Positions 14,686 through 22,601 of a DNA stretch of 33,314 nucleotides are shown piece by piece; position 1 is the first letter of the stretch; each line of letters begins with the position of its first letter. The notes below the pieces were generated by a model. It saw nothing but the letters and a program-made list of their open reading frames with translations. It was not told the origin of the DNA and searched no databases. The translations under genes were made by a program, and so were the position numbers. Location of the stretch: positions 1 to 33,314 of the IMG/VR virus record IMGVR_UViG_3300050133_000060, one strand, 5' to 3'. Source of the stretch: a virus.

Positions 14686-15888
14686 TTAGGTACTCGCCTT
14701 TGAAACGATTGTTACGGTGCCGGTGCCTACAGCCTTATTGCTGACCGCGTTGACCTCGGCGACGGTGATAACTTGTCCTGTGGTGAGCGTCAAGTCGATG
14801 CCGGTGCCGAGCGGAGTCCATCCGGTTGTAAGCACGTCGCCATAGGCAACGGAAGTCGCGCCGACAGCCGCCTTATAGATGAGTATCGTGCCCGGCTTGA
14901 GGGACTCGGCCACGCTGATAGTAGATTTGCCCGAAGCAGAGCCTGCAACGGATGTCACGGTCAAGGTCAGAAGCGAAGGGGCGCCGATATTGGCATAGAT
15001 GCCGGTGAGGCGCTGATTGAGGGTAAAGATATCGTAGTAGTAGGACTCATAATAGAGCCACTTGCCGCGCGTCTTGGCATCAGGTGGGGCGATCATGGAC
15101 GTTTCGTAAACGACCGGGGCAATGATCGAAAGCGGATGGAAAATAACCATGTTGATCTGAGAAGCGCCAGAGGCTTTGACCGAACCCTCGGTAAAGTCAT
15201 AGGCAGAATACATCAGATCGGACGGTACCTGCTTAATCATCACGCCATCAAGGTTTCCGATCTCACGGTTGACGCCGCCATCATTCGAAGAACCCACGGT
15301 GAGGAAGCGCGTAAGGCCTGCAGCCTGCTTGAGAAGTTTATACCAGGCAGGGATGATGTAGCAGATACGACCCGCCAGCGGCACGCGTGCGTCCGTCAGG
15401 GTGGCATTGTATGTGTCGAAGGCATCAAGGATGGTATCTGCTGTAAGCGCAGTGGCGTCGACGTTCCCGAAATATGTCGCGGCGGTCGCCAGCGTGGACG
15501 ACGCATAAGAATCCATTTCGGGCATTTTCTGAAACTGATTGAAGGTCTGCGTGATCTTTGCAATGGAATAAACCATGTTTGTTTCGTCGATGTCCTTCTG
15601 GTCGACAAGCGTGTCCCATTCGCGGTACATGCTCATGGTCTTGGGCTCATACTGCGCGTTGAAATTCCTTGTGAAATCTCCCGACAGGCTGTCACGGTCG
15701 ACGTTATGAGCGCCCTTGACGGTCATGGACGGGATCTCCACGGTGCGCGCATTGGTCAGAGACGGGACATAGAGCGAGTTGTTCGGCGTGGCGTAGACCT
15801 CACCGAAATACATGAGATATGGGTATGCGTTCGCGAGTTCCTGCGAATAGGCTACCGCATAGTTGGTAGGTGCCTGAGTAAAAGCCAT
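14686..15888 (-). CDS. Major capsid protein with C-terminal add-on domain
   Basis: 400 residues. The front (AFTQAPTNYAVAYSQELANA, EIPSMTVKGAHNVDRDSL, YEPKTMSMYREWDTLVDQKD) and the core (ARVPLAGRICYIIPAWYKLL, VIFHPLSIIAPVVYE, YYESYYYDIFTLNQR) are an HK97-fold coat of the GP20-scaffold phage type. Residues about 306-400 form a separate domain (LTVTSVAG...TISVAE...IYKAAV...LTTGWTPL...ITVAEVNAVSNKAV) akin to the end of the tail tube protein. It probably sits on the capsid surface as a built-in decoration. It follows scaffold by 16 nt, with GGAAGTG before ATG 15888. Confidence 0.9.
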   Translation of the reverse strand: MAFTQAPTNYAVAYSQELANAYPYLMYFGEVYATPNNSLYVPSLTNARTVEIPSMTVKGAHNVDRDSLSGDFTRNFNAQYEPKTMSMYREWDTLVDQKDIDETNMVYSIAKITQTFNQFQKMPEMDSYASSTLATAATYFGNVDATALTADTILDAFDTYNATLTDARVPLAGRICYIIPAWYKLLKQAAGLTRFLTVGSSNDGGVNREIGNLDGVMIKQVPSDLMYSAYDFTEGSVKASGASQINMVIFHPLSIIAPVVYETSMIAPPDAKTRGKWLYYESYYYDIFTLNQRLTGIYANIGAPSLLTLTVTSVAGSASGKSTISVAESLKPGTILIYKAAVGATSVAYGDVLTTGWTPLGTGIDLTLTTGQVITVAEVNAVSNKAVGTGTVTIVSKAST

Positions 15889-15904
15889 TTAAAACACTTC
15901 CTTC

Positions 15905-16426
15905 TTATTTTTTAGGTGGGACAAAACCCCAAACATCGTTAAATGACGGGGTATCTTTCCCTCCGGGCATTCCGCCTTTGGGCGGTGCGCCGAATTGCGG
16001 CTTTGTGGGAGATGCGGAGTCTTCGGCGGTTGTGAATAAAGTCTTGACGCTCTCGTCTTTGATTAACTCGTCAAGTTGTTCGTCAATGCCGGTCAGCTTG
16101 TCACCATCGAGCTTGATCTTCTCAGGGTCAAGCAGGGCGCGCACGGCCTTGGCCGCATTGTCGCCTTTCACACCTTTGGCCTTGAGGTGGCCAGCGAGGG
16201 CATAGTCGAATTTGATACCGCCGAGCTGCTTTTCAAGGTCGGTTGCCTTGGCAGCCTGCGTCCTGAGCGTATCGATGTCGGTATCTCCAAGTTGCTTTTT
16301 GAGCTCTTCCTCAAGCTGAGATTTAGGGACATAGTCGCTCATTGATGTGCTGTGCAGCGTTGCGACTTTATCTATCAGCTCATCGGTGAGCCCCATATCT
16401 TTGAGTGCTTTACGTGTAAATGCCAT
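15905..16426 (-). CDS. Scaffold protein (GP20-type)
   Basis: 173 residues. The start FTRKALKDMGLTDELIDKV, a central coiled coil (SQLEEELKKQLGDTDIDTLR), the segment DYALAGHLKAKGVKGDNAAK and the ending FNDVWGFVPPKK match phage minor structural protein GP20, the scaffold that guides capsid assembly. It directly precedes the major capsid gene. AGAGG lies before ATG 16426. Confidence 0.85.
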   Translation of the reverse strand: MAFTRKALKDMGLTDELIDKVATLHSTSMSDYVPKSQLEEELKKQLGDTDIDTLRTQAAKATDLEKQLGGIKFDYALAGHLKAKGVKGDNAAKAVRALLDPEKIKLDGDKLTGIDEQLDELIKDESVKTLFTTAEDSASPTKPQFGAPPKGGMPGGKDTPSFNDVWGFVPPKK

Positions 16427-16461
16427 AATTATAACCTCTTTCTTAACGCCTTGGTTAAAGG

Positions 16462-16529
16462 CTATTTGCCGTAGTTTTGCGACTTCGACGCGGTCATCTG
16501 CCGTAGTTTAACGCCATCGACGCGGGCAT
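16462..16529 (-). repeat. Imperfect 32-bp direct repeat coding two coupled 11-aa mini-ORFs
   Basis: Two minus-strand mini-ORFs of equal length: ATG 16529 to TGA 16494 (MPASMALNYGR) and ATG 16497 to TAG 16462 (MTASKSQNYGK). They overlap as ATGA. Aligned, they share M-x-A-S and N-Y-G-(R/K)-stop, and the DNA repeats with a 32-bp step. They occupy the gap between a hairpin (16537-16550) and the scaffold gene. Ribosome sites are weak, so translation is uncertain. It could instead be an RNA element. Confidence 0.45.
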
Positions 16530-16536
16530 GAATAAA

Positions 16537-16550
16537 CCGCCCTGTGGCGG
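16537..16550 (-). terminator. Hairpin between Dps-like and scaffold genes
   Basis: On the minus strand CCGCC-ACAG-GGCGG followed by TTTATTC. It directly abuts the stop of the Dps-like gene. It has the same ACAG loop as the hairpin at 17067-17084. With a weak T tract it may attenuate transcription or protect mRNA ends, not stop transcription fully. Confidence 0.5.
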
Positions 16551-17039
16551 CTACATCATATCGTTATCGTCATCCTCGACGGGTGGGATAGGTGTTACCG
16601 GTTGCGGGGGTGTTGGAGCTGGCCCGCTTGTCGCGCGCAGGAGCTTATAATCAGCTTCTTTGCGGAGCGTCTCGCGATATTCCTGCAGCTTATTGACAAC
16701 GTCGGCATATTGCGGGCCAAGCGATGCTTCGGCAGAGGCGAGTTGTACCATAATGGAATTAAAAATTGACCTGGCCTCAATAAGTGAGGTGCGGGCGTCC
16801 CGGTCTGCAACCGGCAGGGCAGCAGCGCATGTTAAAGCGTCTACAATAGTCATTTCCTTGTAGCCGAGCGCAATGCCGATTTCGGCCACGTCATCAGACA
16901 TGTCGCCGATCATTTCGTAATAGTCCAAAAGTTTCTCGTGCGTTGGGAACCATTCACAGCCGATCACGTTGTGATGCAATGTTAAAAGGTTTTCATAGGC
17001 CATTTTTAGCATTGCTATGAGTTTGAGAAATTCATTCAA
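16551..17039 (-). CDS. Dps/ferritin-like protein in the head operon
   Basis: 162 residues from TTG 17039, which has AAGGAGGTG 6 nt upstream; the in-frame GTG at 17048 lies within that ribosome site. Residues 21-56 (LHHNVIGCEWFPTHEKLL... DDVAEIGIALG) match the first half of the Dps ferritin-like fold. The Dps metal ligands align: H22, H34, D49 and E53 are kept. The usual Asp four residues after the second His is Leu38, with Asp39 next to it. The second half is helical and ends in a Pro-rich, acidic tail (PAPTPPQPVTP...EDDDNDMM). Dps proteins bind DNA or oxidise iron; here the gene lies between minor head protein and scaffold, so it may be a virion or assembly part. Function is inferred. Confidence 0.6.
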   Translation of the reverse strand: MNEFLKLIAMLKMAYENLLTLHHNVIGCEWFPTHEKLLDYYEMIGDMSDDVAEIGIALGYKEMTIVDALTCAAALPVADRDARTSLIEARSIFNSIMVQLASAEASLGPQYADVVNKLQEYRETLRKEADYKLLRATSGPAPTPPQPVTPIPPVEDDDNDMM

Positions 17040-17066
17040 TCCTTTCACCTCCTTATGAATAATAAA

Positions 17067-17084
17067 AAGCGCCCTGTGGCGCTT
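17067..17084 (-). terminator. Hairpin between minor head and Dps-like genes
   Basis: On the minus strand AAGCGCC-ACAG-GGCGCTT followed by TTTATTATTC, a good Rho-independent shape directly after the minor head protein stop. It precedes the strong ribosome site of the Dps-like gene. It likely lowers readthrough inside the late operon. Confidence 0.65.
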
Positions 17085-17089
17085 GCAAG

Positions 17090-18211
17090 CTATTTTATGA
17101 CACGTTCACGATCGGGGCGCCGCGTTCTGCCGGTCTTATCTACAAACGCCCTCATGCGGGTCTGCGCGGCCTTTACTTTAGAATTGGCATTGCTCGCGTC
17201 AAGTCCGGCGCTGTTAAGCATGTCGGATTTACGCTTTGCCGTGCGGATATCCCTCTCAATAGATCGCTGCTGCTGGCTTTGCTTGTATTGCTCGGCGTTC
17301 TCGGCCTCATCTACGGTCGGCTGGTATGTTTTAGCAGACGCACCAGCGATAAACGGGTATTTTGTATGATGGCAGTTAATACCGAATAGGCCCGCAGGTT
17401 CACCGTAACTGGTATCAGACAGAGCGCCATAATGTATTTTGTGACCATCAACGTCGGTCGTTGTACCAGCACCATTACTACTGAGTAGTTTGCCCTGATA
17501 TGGTGCGCACAGAGGCCGAGCCGCCGATACAGATGAAACTTCAAATACATCGACTCCGTAATCGCTCATACGCGCATCCTGTGCTGCTATGGCCGTGTTA
17601 TGGACGGTGGTTTTAATAACCATACCCGTGTATGCCTCAGGCGTCCATGTCCGGCCCGCCTTATCTACAAGAGCAGGGAGCCCTTTATCTGCAAACTCCT
17701 CAATAGTTTGTTTTAAAGCCTGTTGTCTTGAGATAGCCCCGGATGCAGCTGCATAGGTTGTCTTGTTGATGATATCGACGTATGCCTGTTGTGCCTTGTG
17801 TAACATGGTCGTGTTTGTGAGGTTCATTTTATCAATTGCTTGCTTGGTATAGGATGCCAAAACGTTTTTTACTGCAGGAGATATTTCGATATCGATGGCT
17901 TTTCTGATTAGATTATCCTTTGCAGCCTGTTGAAATATCGGCTCAATCTCTTTGATTGCTTCGTTCGCCGCTGTCTCGAGCGCAATCATTGTCATCTCGG
18001 GCACTGTTCCGGTGGCGTCGGCAATGATCTTGATATTTTCTTTTGTGAGGCCACCCATTTCGGCCAGCTTCTTAATCTGCCACTTCGTAGTAGCATCTGC
18101 TTGGTTTCCGCTGTCTCGCAAACGTCGGGCAATAGAGTTTAGCAGGTCGGACTCAAGCCCGTTATAAACGTCAACAATAGGCTGCGCGAGGCTGTCAATA
18201 TCAAGCTTCAC
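17090..18211 (-). CDS. Phage minor capsid protein 2 (minor head protein)
   Basis: 373 residues. GTG 18211 has GGAGGCGG just upstream and overlaps the portal end by 11 nt. The N-terminal half is helical. Residues about 225-310 carry the family signature: ARPLCAPYQGKLLSSNG, then SYGEPAGLFGINCHH, then YPFIAGASAKTYQP, followed by YKQSQQQRSIERDIRTAKRK. This is the layout of phage minor capsid protein 2, which follows the portal and is thought to be a few-copy head component that may enter with DNA. The C-terminus is basic. Confidence 0.85.
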   Translation of the reverse strand: MKLDIDSLAQPIVDVYNGLESDLLNSIARRLRDSGNQADATTKWQIKKLAEMGGLTKENIKIIADATGTVPEMTMIALETAANEAIKEIEPIFQQAAKDNLIRKAIDIEISPAVKNVLASYTKQAIDKMNLTNTTMLHKAQQAYVDIINKTTYAAASGAISRQQALKQTIEEFADKGLPALVDKAGRTWTPEAYTGMVIKTTVHNTAIAAQDARMSDYGVDVFEVSSVSAARPLCAPYQGKLLSSNGAGTTTDVDGHKIHYGALSDTSYGEPAGLFGINCHHTKYPFIAGASAKTYQPTVDEAENAEQYKQSQQQRSIERDIRTAKRKSDMLNSAGLDASNANSKVKAAQTRMRAFVDKTGRTRRPDRERVIK

Positions 18212-19889
18212 CGCCGCCGCCTCCGTCGCCCTCCGGATTTAATACGTCGTCGACAGTAGCACCTGTAATTTGATCTTCTTTAGAAATCTGCGTGATCTCA
18301 TCTTCGGCACCCTGCGGTGTCATTCCGAGCGTCTCGATCATAAAGGTCTTACGGCTTTTAACGCGAGCGCCCATAAGCATGATGCCCTCATTAACCTGTG
18401 ACTGTTTATCTTTGATGATCGAGTCATCAAAGTAGATGTTCTTGGTGTAGCCTTTTTTTATCAGGTCAGCGATCTTGATGCCCTGATACTCGATATCATA
18501 AAGCACAGCGATATCAATGATATTGTCGACCAGCTTCTCGATGGCTGCCTTAAGCGGTATCTCGTGCGAAGTCATGGTCTTGTATGTCTTATCCTTTTCG
18601 CTGATAACCTGCGTCGCCGTTTGGATACCTTTGGCCTTGTCGTCAAATGTCAGCGTACCAGGGGATAGGCTGAGCTGAAAAGACAGGATACCGAGCAGCG
18701 CGTTGATCGCCAGGACGTGTTCGTCAACTCTGATCTCAACGCTATTATCGAGTATCTTGAGGCTTTCGGGGTCATCGGTTGAAAGCGCCTGGTATACCTC
18801 ATCGTTTGCATCGAAGTAGCGAAGCGTCTGCCCAGAGTCGGGGTCAATTACTTGCCGGATTGCGGACGCCGGAACGATAATCCTTTTGCGACCGAGGATA
18901 AACTCACGGATAAATGAGTCAAAGGCAATGTCAAGAGCCTTGAGCGTTGAAAGCGCATTCGCATAGAGTGAAATACCAAGCGGAGAGTTGTCATCAAGGT
19001 TGTTCGCTGTGTTTGGACGATAGTAGGAAAAGAGCGAACGCTTAAGCCCGACAATAGGCGTCTCGGGCGACAGAAATTTATAAACCTCATCAAGCGGGCG
19101 CTGAAATCCGAGGATGTTTTGATTTTCAATGCCCGGTTTCTGTTCGGCCCGATATAACTGATTGCGTATGATATAGGTCGTCCCGTCCCATTGGTGCCAT
19201 GCCAAGGTTGTATAATAATATCCGCCCTTCGCCTGACGGCTGATAAAAAGGCCCTCGGTTATGTCGGAATTAGACCAGGCAAGCGGGACAAACTGATCGG
19301 CCATATAGTAACCAATGACGATCTTCGGTTGCACGTCGGGATCGGTTACGAGCTGGCCATTGTCATCCTGTATCGGGTTGCCTTTATCATCGAGCTTATA
19401 TGTAGGCTCGGCCCATACCATAAGAGCGCCGCCGCCGAGTGCAAGCGTCTGCTCAAGGTGTTCCTGCATTTTGACCGTGAAGTTGTTGCCCTCGATATAT
19501 TCATCGCCGTTAAGTACGGCATTGACAAACAGATTAAGCAGGTCAGGCTTGTCGTCGGTCGCCTCATATCCCTTTTGTGATACAGACACGCCGCACTTTT
19601 CAGACCACATGAGGGAGGCGAGCTCCTGACAAACGGCTTTCGCGGTGTCAAGGCGTTCCATATCGCGCGTGGCTTTTTGGTTTGCGATGGTCGGCGCAGG
19701 GACGAGGTGCCATAACTTATAATATCCTCTATAAATCCACTTCCACGGGAAAATACCTATGTTGTAAAACTGACGGTATGAAGGAACGCCCACTAAATCA
19801 AATACGTCTTTTTTTGCCTGTTCAATACCTGTAACCTGTGCCATCCCGTGAAACATCCCCTTTACTTTGGCAATGAGATTTTCAAACAT
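18201..19889 (-). CDS. Portal protein (A118/SPP1 type)
   Basis: 562 residues. The start FENLIAKVKGMFHGMAQVTG and the stretch KAVCQELASLMWSEKCGVSV, followed by LEQTLALGGGALMVWAEP, are typical of A118-type portals. Later segments PLGISLYANALSTLKALDIA and ATQVISEKDKTYKTMTSHE also fit. The C-terminus is Gly-rich. The portal is a dodecameric ring at one head vertex through which the terminase packs DNA. It lies 4 nt after the large terminase gene and overlaps the minor head gene. GGCAGGTG precedes ATG 19889. Confidence 0.9.
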   Translation of the reverse strand: MFENLIAKVKGMFHGMAQVTGIEQAKKDVFDLVGVPSYRQFYNIGIFPWKWIYRGYYKLWHLVPAPTIANQKATRDMERLDTAKAVCQELASLMWSEKCGVSVSQKGYEATDDKPDLLNLFVNAVLNGDEYIEGNNFTVKMQEHLEQTLALGGGALMVWAEPTYKLDDKGNPIQDDNGQLVTDPDVQPKIVIGYYMADQFVPLAWSNSDITEGLFISRQAKGGYYYTTLAWHQWDGTTYIIRNQLYRAEQKPGIENQNILGFQRPLDEVYKFLSPETPIVGLKRSLFSYYRPNTANNLDDNSPLGISLYANALSTLKALDIAFDSFIREFILGRKRIIVPASAIRQVIDPDSGQTLRYFDANDEVYQALSTDDPESLKILDNSVEIRVDEHVLAINALLGILSFQLSLSPGTLTFDDKAKGIQTATQVISEKDKTYKTMTSHEIPLKAAIEKLVDNIIDIAVLYDIEYQGIKIADLIKKGYTKNIYFDDSIIKDKQSQVNEGIMLMGARVKSRKTFMIETLGMTPQGAEDEITQISKEDQITGATVDDVLNPEGDGGGGGEA

Positions 19890-19893
19890 GCTA

Positions 19894-21231
19894 TCACCTG
19901 CCTAATATGACGGCCCTGCTCTGAGATATAGGGCCGGATTTGATAAGATCGATTATGTCTCGCTGATGCGTCTCTGTGCTGTATTCCTGCGCGTCAAGTG
20001 AGTCGATATTATACTCACCATTATCGAGGCGCACATCGTCAAATTTCTTGCTGTCCCAAACTGCTGTATAAAACGCCTCTATTGTGTGCTTGCAAGTGCG
20101 CACAATCTTGTATCTGTCGTTGGCAAACATCATGTTATAGAATGATATGCGGTCTATGATAGAGCCCTTTGTTGCGGTCTGAACGGGTACGCCGATATGA
20201 GCCCGTACGAGTGCGTTTCTAAACCCACGTATAACCATCGACATTTCAGAGTCGGCGCGTGCTTCGATAACGTTGTAACCTGCTGCGAGCTGCTTTTTGA
20301 CAAAGGCGACGAAATCGTCCTCAAGTTGTGTCGGTGTAAGCGGGTCTTTGGTGTAATATTCATCTATCGTCACAACGCCGCGCATACCGTATTTAAAGCC
20401 CGTGGCTTGAAACGCCTGGGCGGACTTAGTGCCGCCGAAGTCAACGCCGATAATCATGAATTGAATATCATGCGGCGGTGTGTTGATAACATAGCGCTCC
20501 GGGTCATCTGCAAACTGCCGGTAGATAACGCCCTCGACAGGTGTGCGTTTGCCGAGGATGTCGCGCCTGAACCATACGCTTTTCTTATCGTAGGTATTGA
20601 TAACCGTGCGGACTTCCTCGTCCGACATGCTCATATTATCGGAGATTGTCATATGGCCGTAGTTGTAGCCATACGAAGGATCTGCCGCTTGCTTCGCGGT
20701 ATGAAAGTCGAGCACATCCTTGTAATACGGATGGCGAGGGTCTTTTGGGTTGAGATCGTGAAATATCTTGCGGTTTTTGCTTGAGAGCGTGCGGTCAAAA
20801 GCCTCTTTGATGAATGACGGATAACAAAGGTTTGCCTCAGTTATGAGAACCATGCCGTAGGTATTGCCCTGTATAAGCTTCTGATCTCCGTCTTTTCCGC
20901 CGCCTGATATGAGAACGACCTTTTCACCGGTCGCGGTCTGCACATAAAGGCATCTGCGGTTCTTATATTCACCCTCGCGGCATCTGCCTGTGAAATAGTT
21001 CGTCATGCCGAAGCCGTCGCAGTCGATGACATTGAGTTTCGCGGTGGCGATAGAAAAACCGCCCACAAGATGTAAGCGGTTAGGGTGCGTTTCAAGTTGC
21101 ATACAAAAAGCGAGAGTTTCGACGACGTTTTTGCCGCCTCTTTTTCCACCCTCTGCCACATTAAACCACGATGTAAATGTGCGGTCAAAATAAGCCTTTT
21201 GATTTTCGGTGAATGGCGCAATCTTATTCAT
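19894..21231 (-). CDS. terL: Terminase large subunit
   Basis: 445 residues from ATG 21231, chosen for GAGGGAATGG upstream and an 8-nt overlap with the small subunit gene. The ATPase half has a Walker A-like EGGKRGGKN (residues 27-35) and Walker B GMVLITEA (126-133). The nuclease half begins near GVDFGGTKSAQAF, with the first acidic metal ligand. It cuts and translocates genome DNA into the head. The Walker A with Arg/Gly (GKRGGKN) resembles the PBSX/SPP1-like terminase group. Whether packaging is headful or cos cannot be told here. Confidence 0.92.
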   Translation of the reverse strand: MNKIAPFTENQKAYFDRTFTSWFNVAEGGKRGGKNVVETLAFCMQLETHPNRLHLVGGFSIATAKLNVIDCDGFGMTNYFTGRCREGEYKNRRCLYVQTATGEKVVLISGGGKDGDQKLIQGNTYGMVLITEANLCYPSFIKEAFDRTLSSKNRKIFHDLNPKDPRHPYYKDVLDFHTAKQAADPSYGYNYGHMTISDNMSMSDEEVRTVINTYDKKSVWFRRDILGKRTPVEGVIYRQFADDPERYVINTPPHDIQFMIIGVDFGGTKSAQAFQATGFKYGMRGVVTIDEYYTKDPLTPTQLEDDFVAFVKKQLAAGYNVIEARADSEMSMVIRGFRNALVRAHIGVPVQTATKGSIIDRISFYNMMFANDRYKIVRTCKHTIEAFYTAVWDSKKFDDVRLDNGEYNIDSLDAQEYSTETHQRDIIDLIKSGPISQSRAVILGR

Positions 21232-22138
21232 TGTCCATTCCCTCGATCTTTCTATCCGGTACCGGATTGTTGATGATGTCGACGATCTCACGCAACCCTT
21301 CTTTGATCTTCTCAACATCCTCGCTCACTCCGTGGAGTTTGTCCTCCTGAACCTTGACGGCGCGCTCCTGCAGAGCGATGCGGTTTTTCTCAAATTCAAC
21401 CTTGTGCTTATCCTGCGGCATCCACTCAAAATATTGCATGAGCCACTCATAGGCCTTCATGTGGTCAGCAAGCTTTATCTTTACGCCGTCGCGCCCCTGG
21501 CTGATCTCCGAGATCAGGGCTGTGTCGACATAGCGCGCATCATTGAGATCGACATAGTTGACGATCTTTTTGAGATTCTCTTCTTCGCCCTCTGCGTTTG
21601 TGACGGTGATCGGCCCGAACGGTCCCGTGACGTCAACCTCACGCTGCCCGAAAAAGACATAATCGCCAAGGTCAGAAAAGGCTATTCGCATCATGCGCTC
21701 GACGATGTCGTCAGGCTCAAGGTGGAAAGCTTCGCGACGCTGGCGGCGAAGAGCAGCGAGATAAGCCTTTATGTTAGGCTTTGTTAAAAGAGTGGACGCG
21801 CTGGATCGCGCCGAGTCGTATGTGCAGCCATAAGCTTTCGCATAGGCTTGCGTCGCATTGTGGTTTCTATCGAATATCTCACAAAAAAGCCGTTCCTTTG
21901 CTGTCAGCTCTTCAGCTTCAGGTAGCTCAGGTAATGGCTTTTCTTTTGGTGTACGCGCGCTCTTTTTTTGTATGCATACTTTTTCGCCTGTGTGCACACC
22001 ATTGCGCGCCCATTTATAACGTGTCTTCCATGATTTAACGGTATTTATGGTGACGCCGTATTTTGCGGCGAGGTCTTTATATTTCATGCCGCCTAAATAG
22101 TCCTGTTCAACTGCTTTACGGTCTATCTTGTTTGCCAC
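21224..22138 (-). CDS. terS: Terminase small subunit
   Basis: 304 residues from GTG 22138, where AGAGAGG is well spaced; another GTG at 22147 lies too close to that site. An N-terminal helix-turn-helix (YKDLAAKYGVTINTVKSWK, about residues 20-38) binds DNA. A terminase_2-type domain follows (LTAKERLFCEIFDRNHNATQ, then AYAKAYGC and LLTKPNIKAYL). The C-terminal third is charged and coiled. It recognises the packaging site and hands DNA to the large subunit. Its stop overlaps the large subunit start. Confidence 0.9.
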   Translation of the reverse strand: MANKIDRKAVEQDYLGGMKYKDLAAKYGVTINTVKSWKTRYKWARNGVHTGEKVCIQKKSARTPKEKPLPELPEAEELTAKERLFCEIFDRNHNATQAYAKAYGCTYDSARSSASTLLTKPNIKAYLAALRRQRREAFHLEPDDIVERMMRIAFSDLGDYVFFGQREVDVTGPFGPITVTNAEGEEENLKKIVNYVDLNDARYVDTALISEISQGRDGVKIKLADHMKAYEWLMQYFEWMPQDKHKVEFEKNRIALQERAVKVQEDKLHGVSEDVEKIKEGLREIVDIINNPVPDRKIEGMDNE

Positions 22139-22280
22139 CCTCGCCACCTCTCTTCAGCCGTTTTTTACGCCACTCACGCCAATATGCGTCCGCGTCCCTT
22201 GCAACCATGTCAAATAGATGCTCATCCCACACCGGTCTGAAATGCGGATGCCGTTTGTTGTGGGCGCTATGCTGTTCCAT
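22116..22280 (-). CDS. Small protein before terminase, unknown function
   Basis: 54 residues from ATG 22280, overlapping the Cys-rich gene upstream (14 nt) and the small terminase downstream. It has PHFRPVWDEHLFDMVARDAD followed by a strongly basic end WREWRKKRLKRGGEGGKQ. The frame extends upstream to 22439, but that part only shadows the Cys-rich gene, so I take the later ATG. The ribosome site is weak (AAGTGG). No family is recognised. Confidence 0.5.
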   Translation of the reverse strand: MEQHSAHNKRHPHFRPVWDEHLFDMVARDADAYWREWRKKRLKRGGEGGKQDRP

Positions 22281-22467
22281 GTTTATACCACTTACATTTA
22301 GTGAGATCGCGTATAGCCGCATTTCTGCAATGGTTAGAATTATATAGGCAGCCTGTATTGCCGCAACGCCTAAGCTTGAGGAGCTCAGGGCAGACTTCCT
22401 GACACTCTTGCACGCATAAAGGTTTAATCGACGGCTCACATATTTCGCAGGGACTAAACACTTTCAT
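22267..22467 (-). CDS. Cys-rich small protein
   Basis: 66 residues with nine cysteines, several in CxxC or CxxxC spacing (PCEIC, CVQECQEVC, CGNTGC), suggesting one or two bound zinc ions. AAGAAGGCG precedes ATG 22467. It is the first gene after the hairpin at 22515-22544 and stands at the head of the packaging/late genes. Function unknown. Confidence 0.65.
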   Translation of the reverse strand: MKVFSPCEICEPSIKPLCVQECQEVCPELLKLRRCGNTGCLYNSNHCRNAAIRDLTKCKWYKHGTA

Positions 22468-22514
22468 TATAACGCCTTCTTTTTGGCATAAAATAGGTCA
22501 ACCACTGTAAAAGC

Positions 22515-22544
22515 AAAGACACCCGCCTTTCGGTGAGTGCCTTT
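22515..22544 (-). terminator. Terminator between late regulator and packaging genes
   Basis: On the minus strand AAAGGCACTCACC-GAAA-GGCGGGTGTCTTT forms a 13-bp stem with one mismatch and two G-T pairs closed by a GAAA loop, followed by GCTTTTAC. It lies 57 nt after the stop of the RinA/ArpU-like gene and separates the middle genes from the late genes, a place where a late activator or antiterminator would act. Confidence 0.65.
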
Positions 22545-22601
22545 AAAAATAATCATTGTATACATATTACCACTTGACAAGCCTCTATTACTGTCATCTT
22601 T

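Noticed and set aside
14773-15915. Long plus-strand open frame (380 codons) opposite the major capsid gene
   Set aside because: It is exactly antisense to a well supported coat protein gene, has no ribosome site and no familiar motifs. It follows from the codon bias of the true gene.
22281-22439. Longer N-terminus for the small gene before terminase
   Set aside because: This part overlaps the Cys-rich gene in another frame, and the Cys-rich product has better support (ribosome site, nine cysteines).
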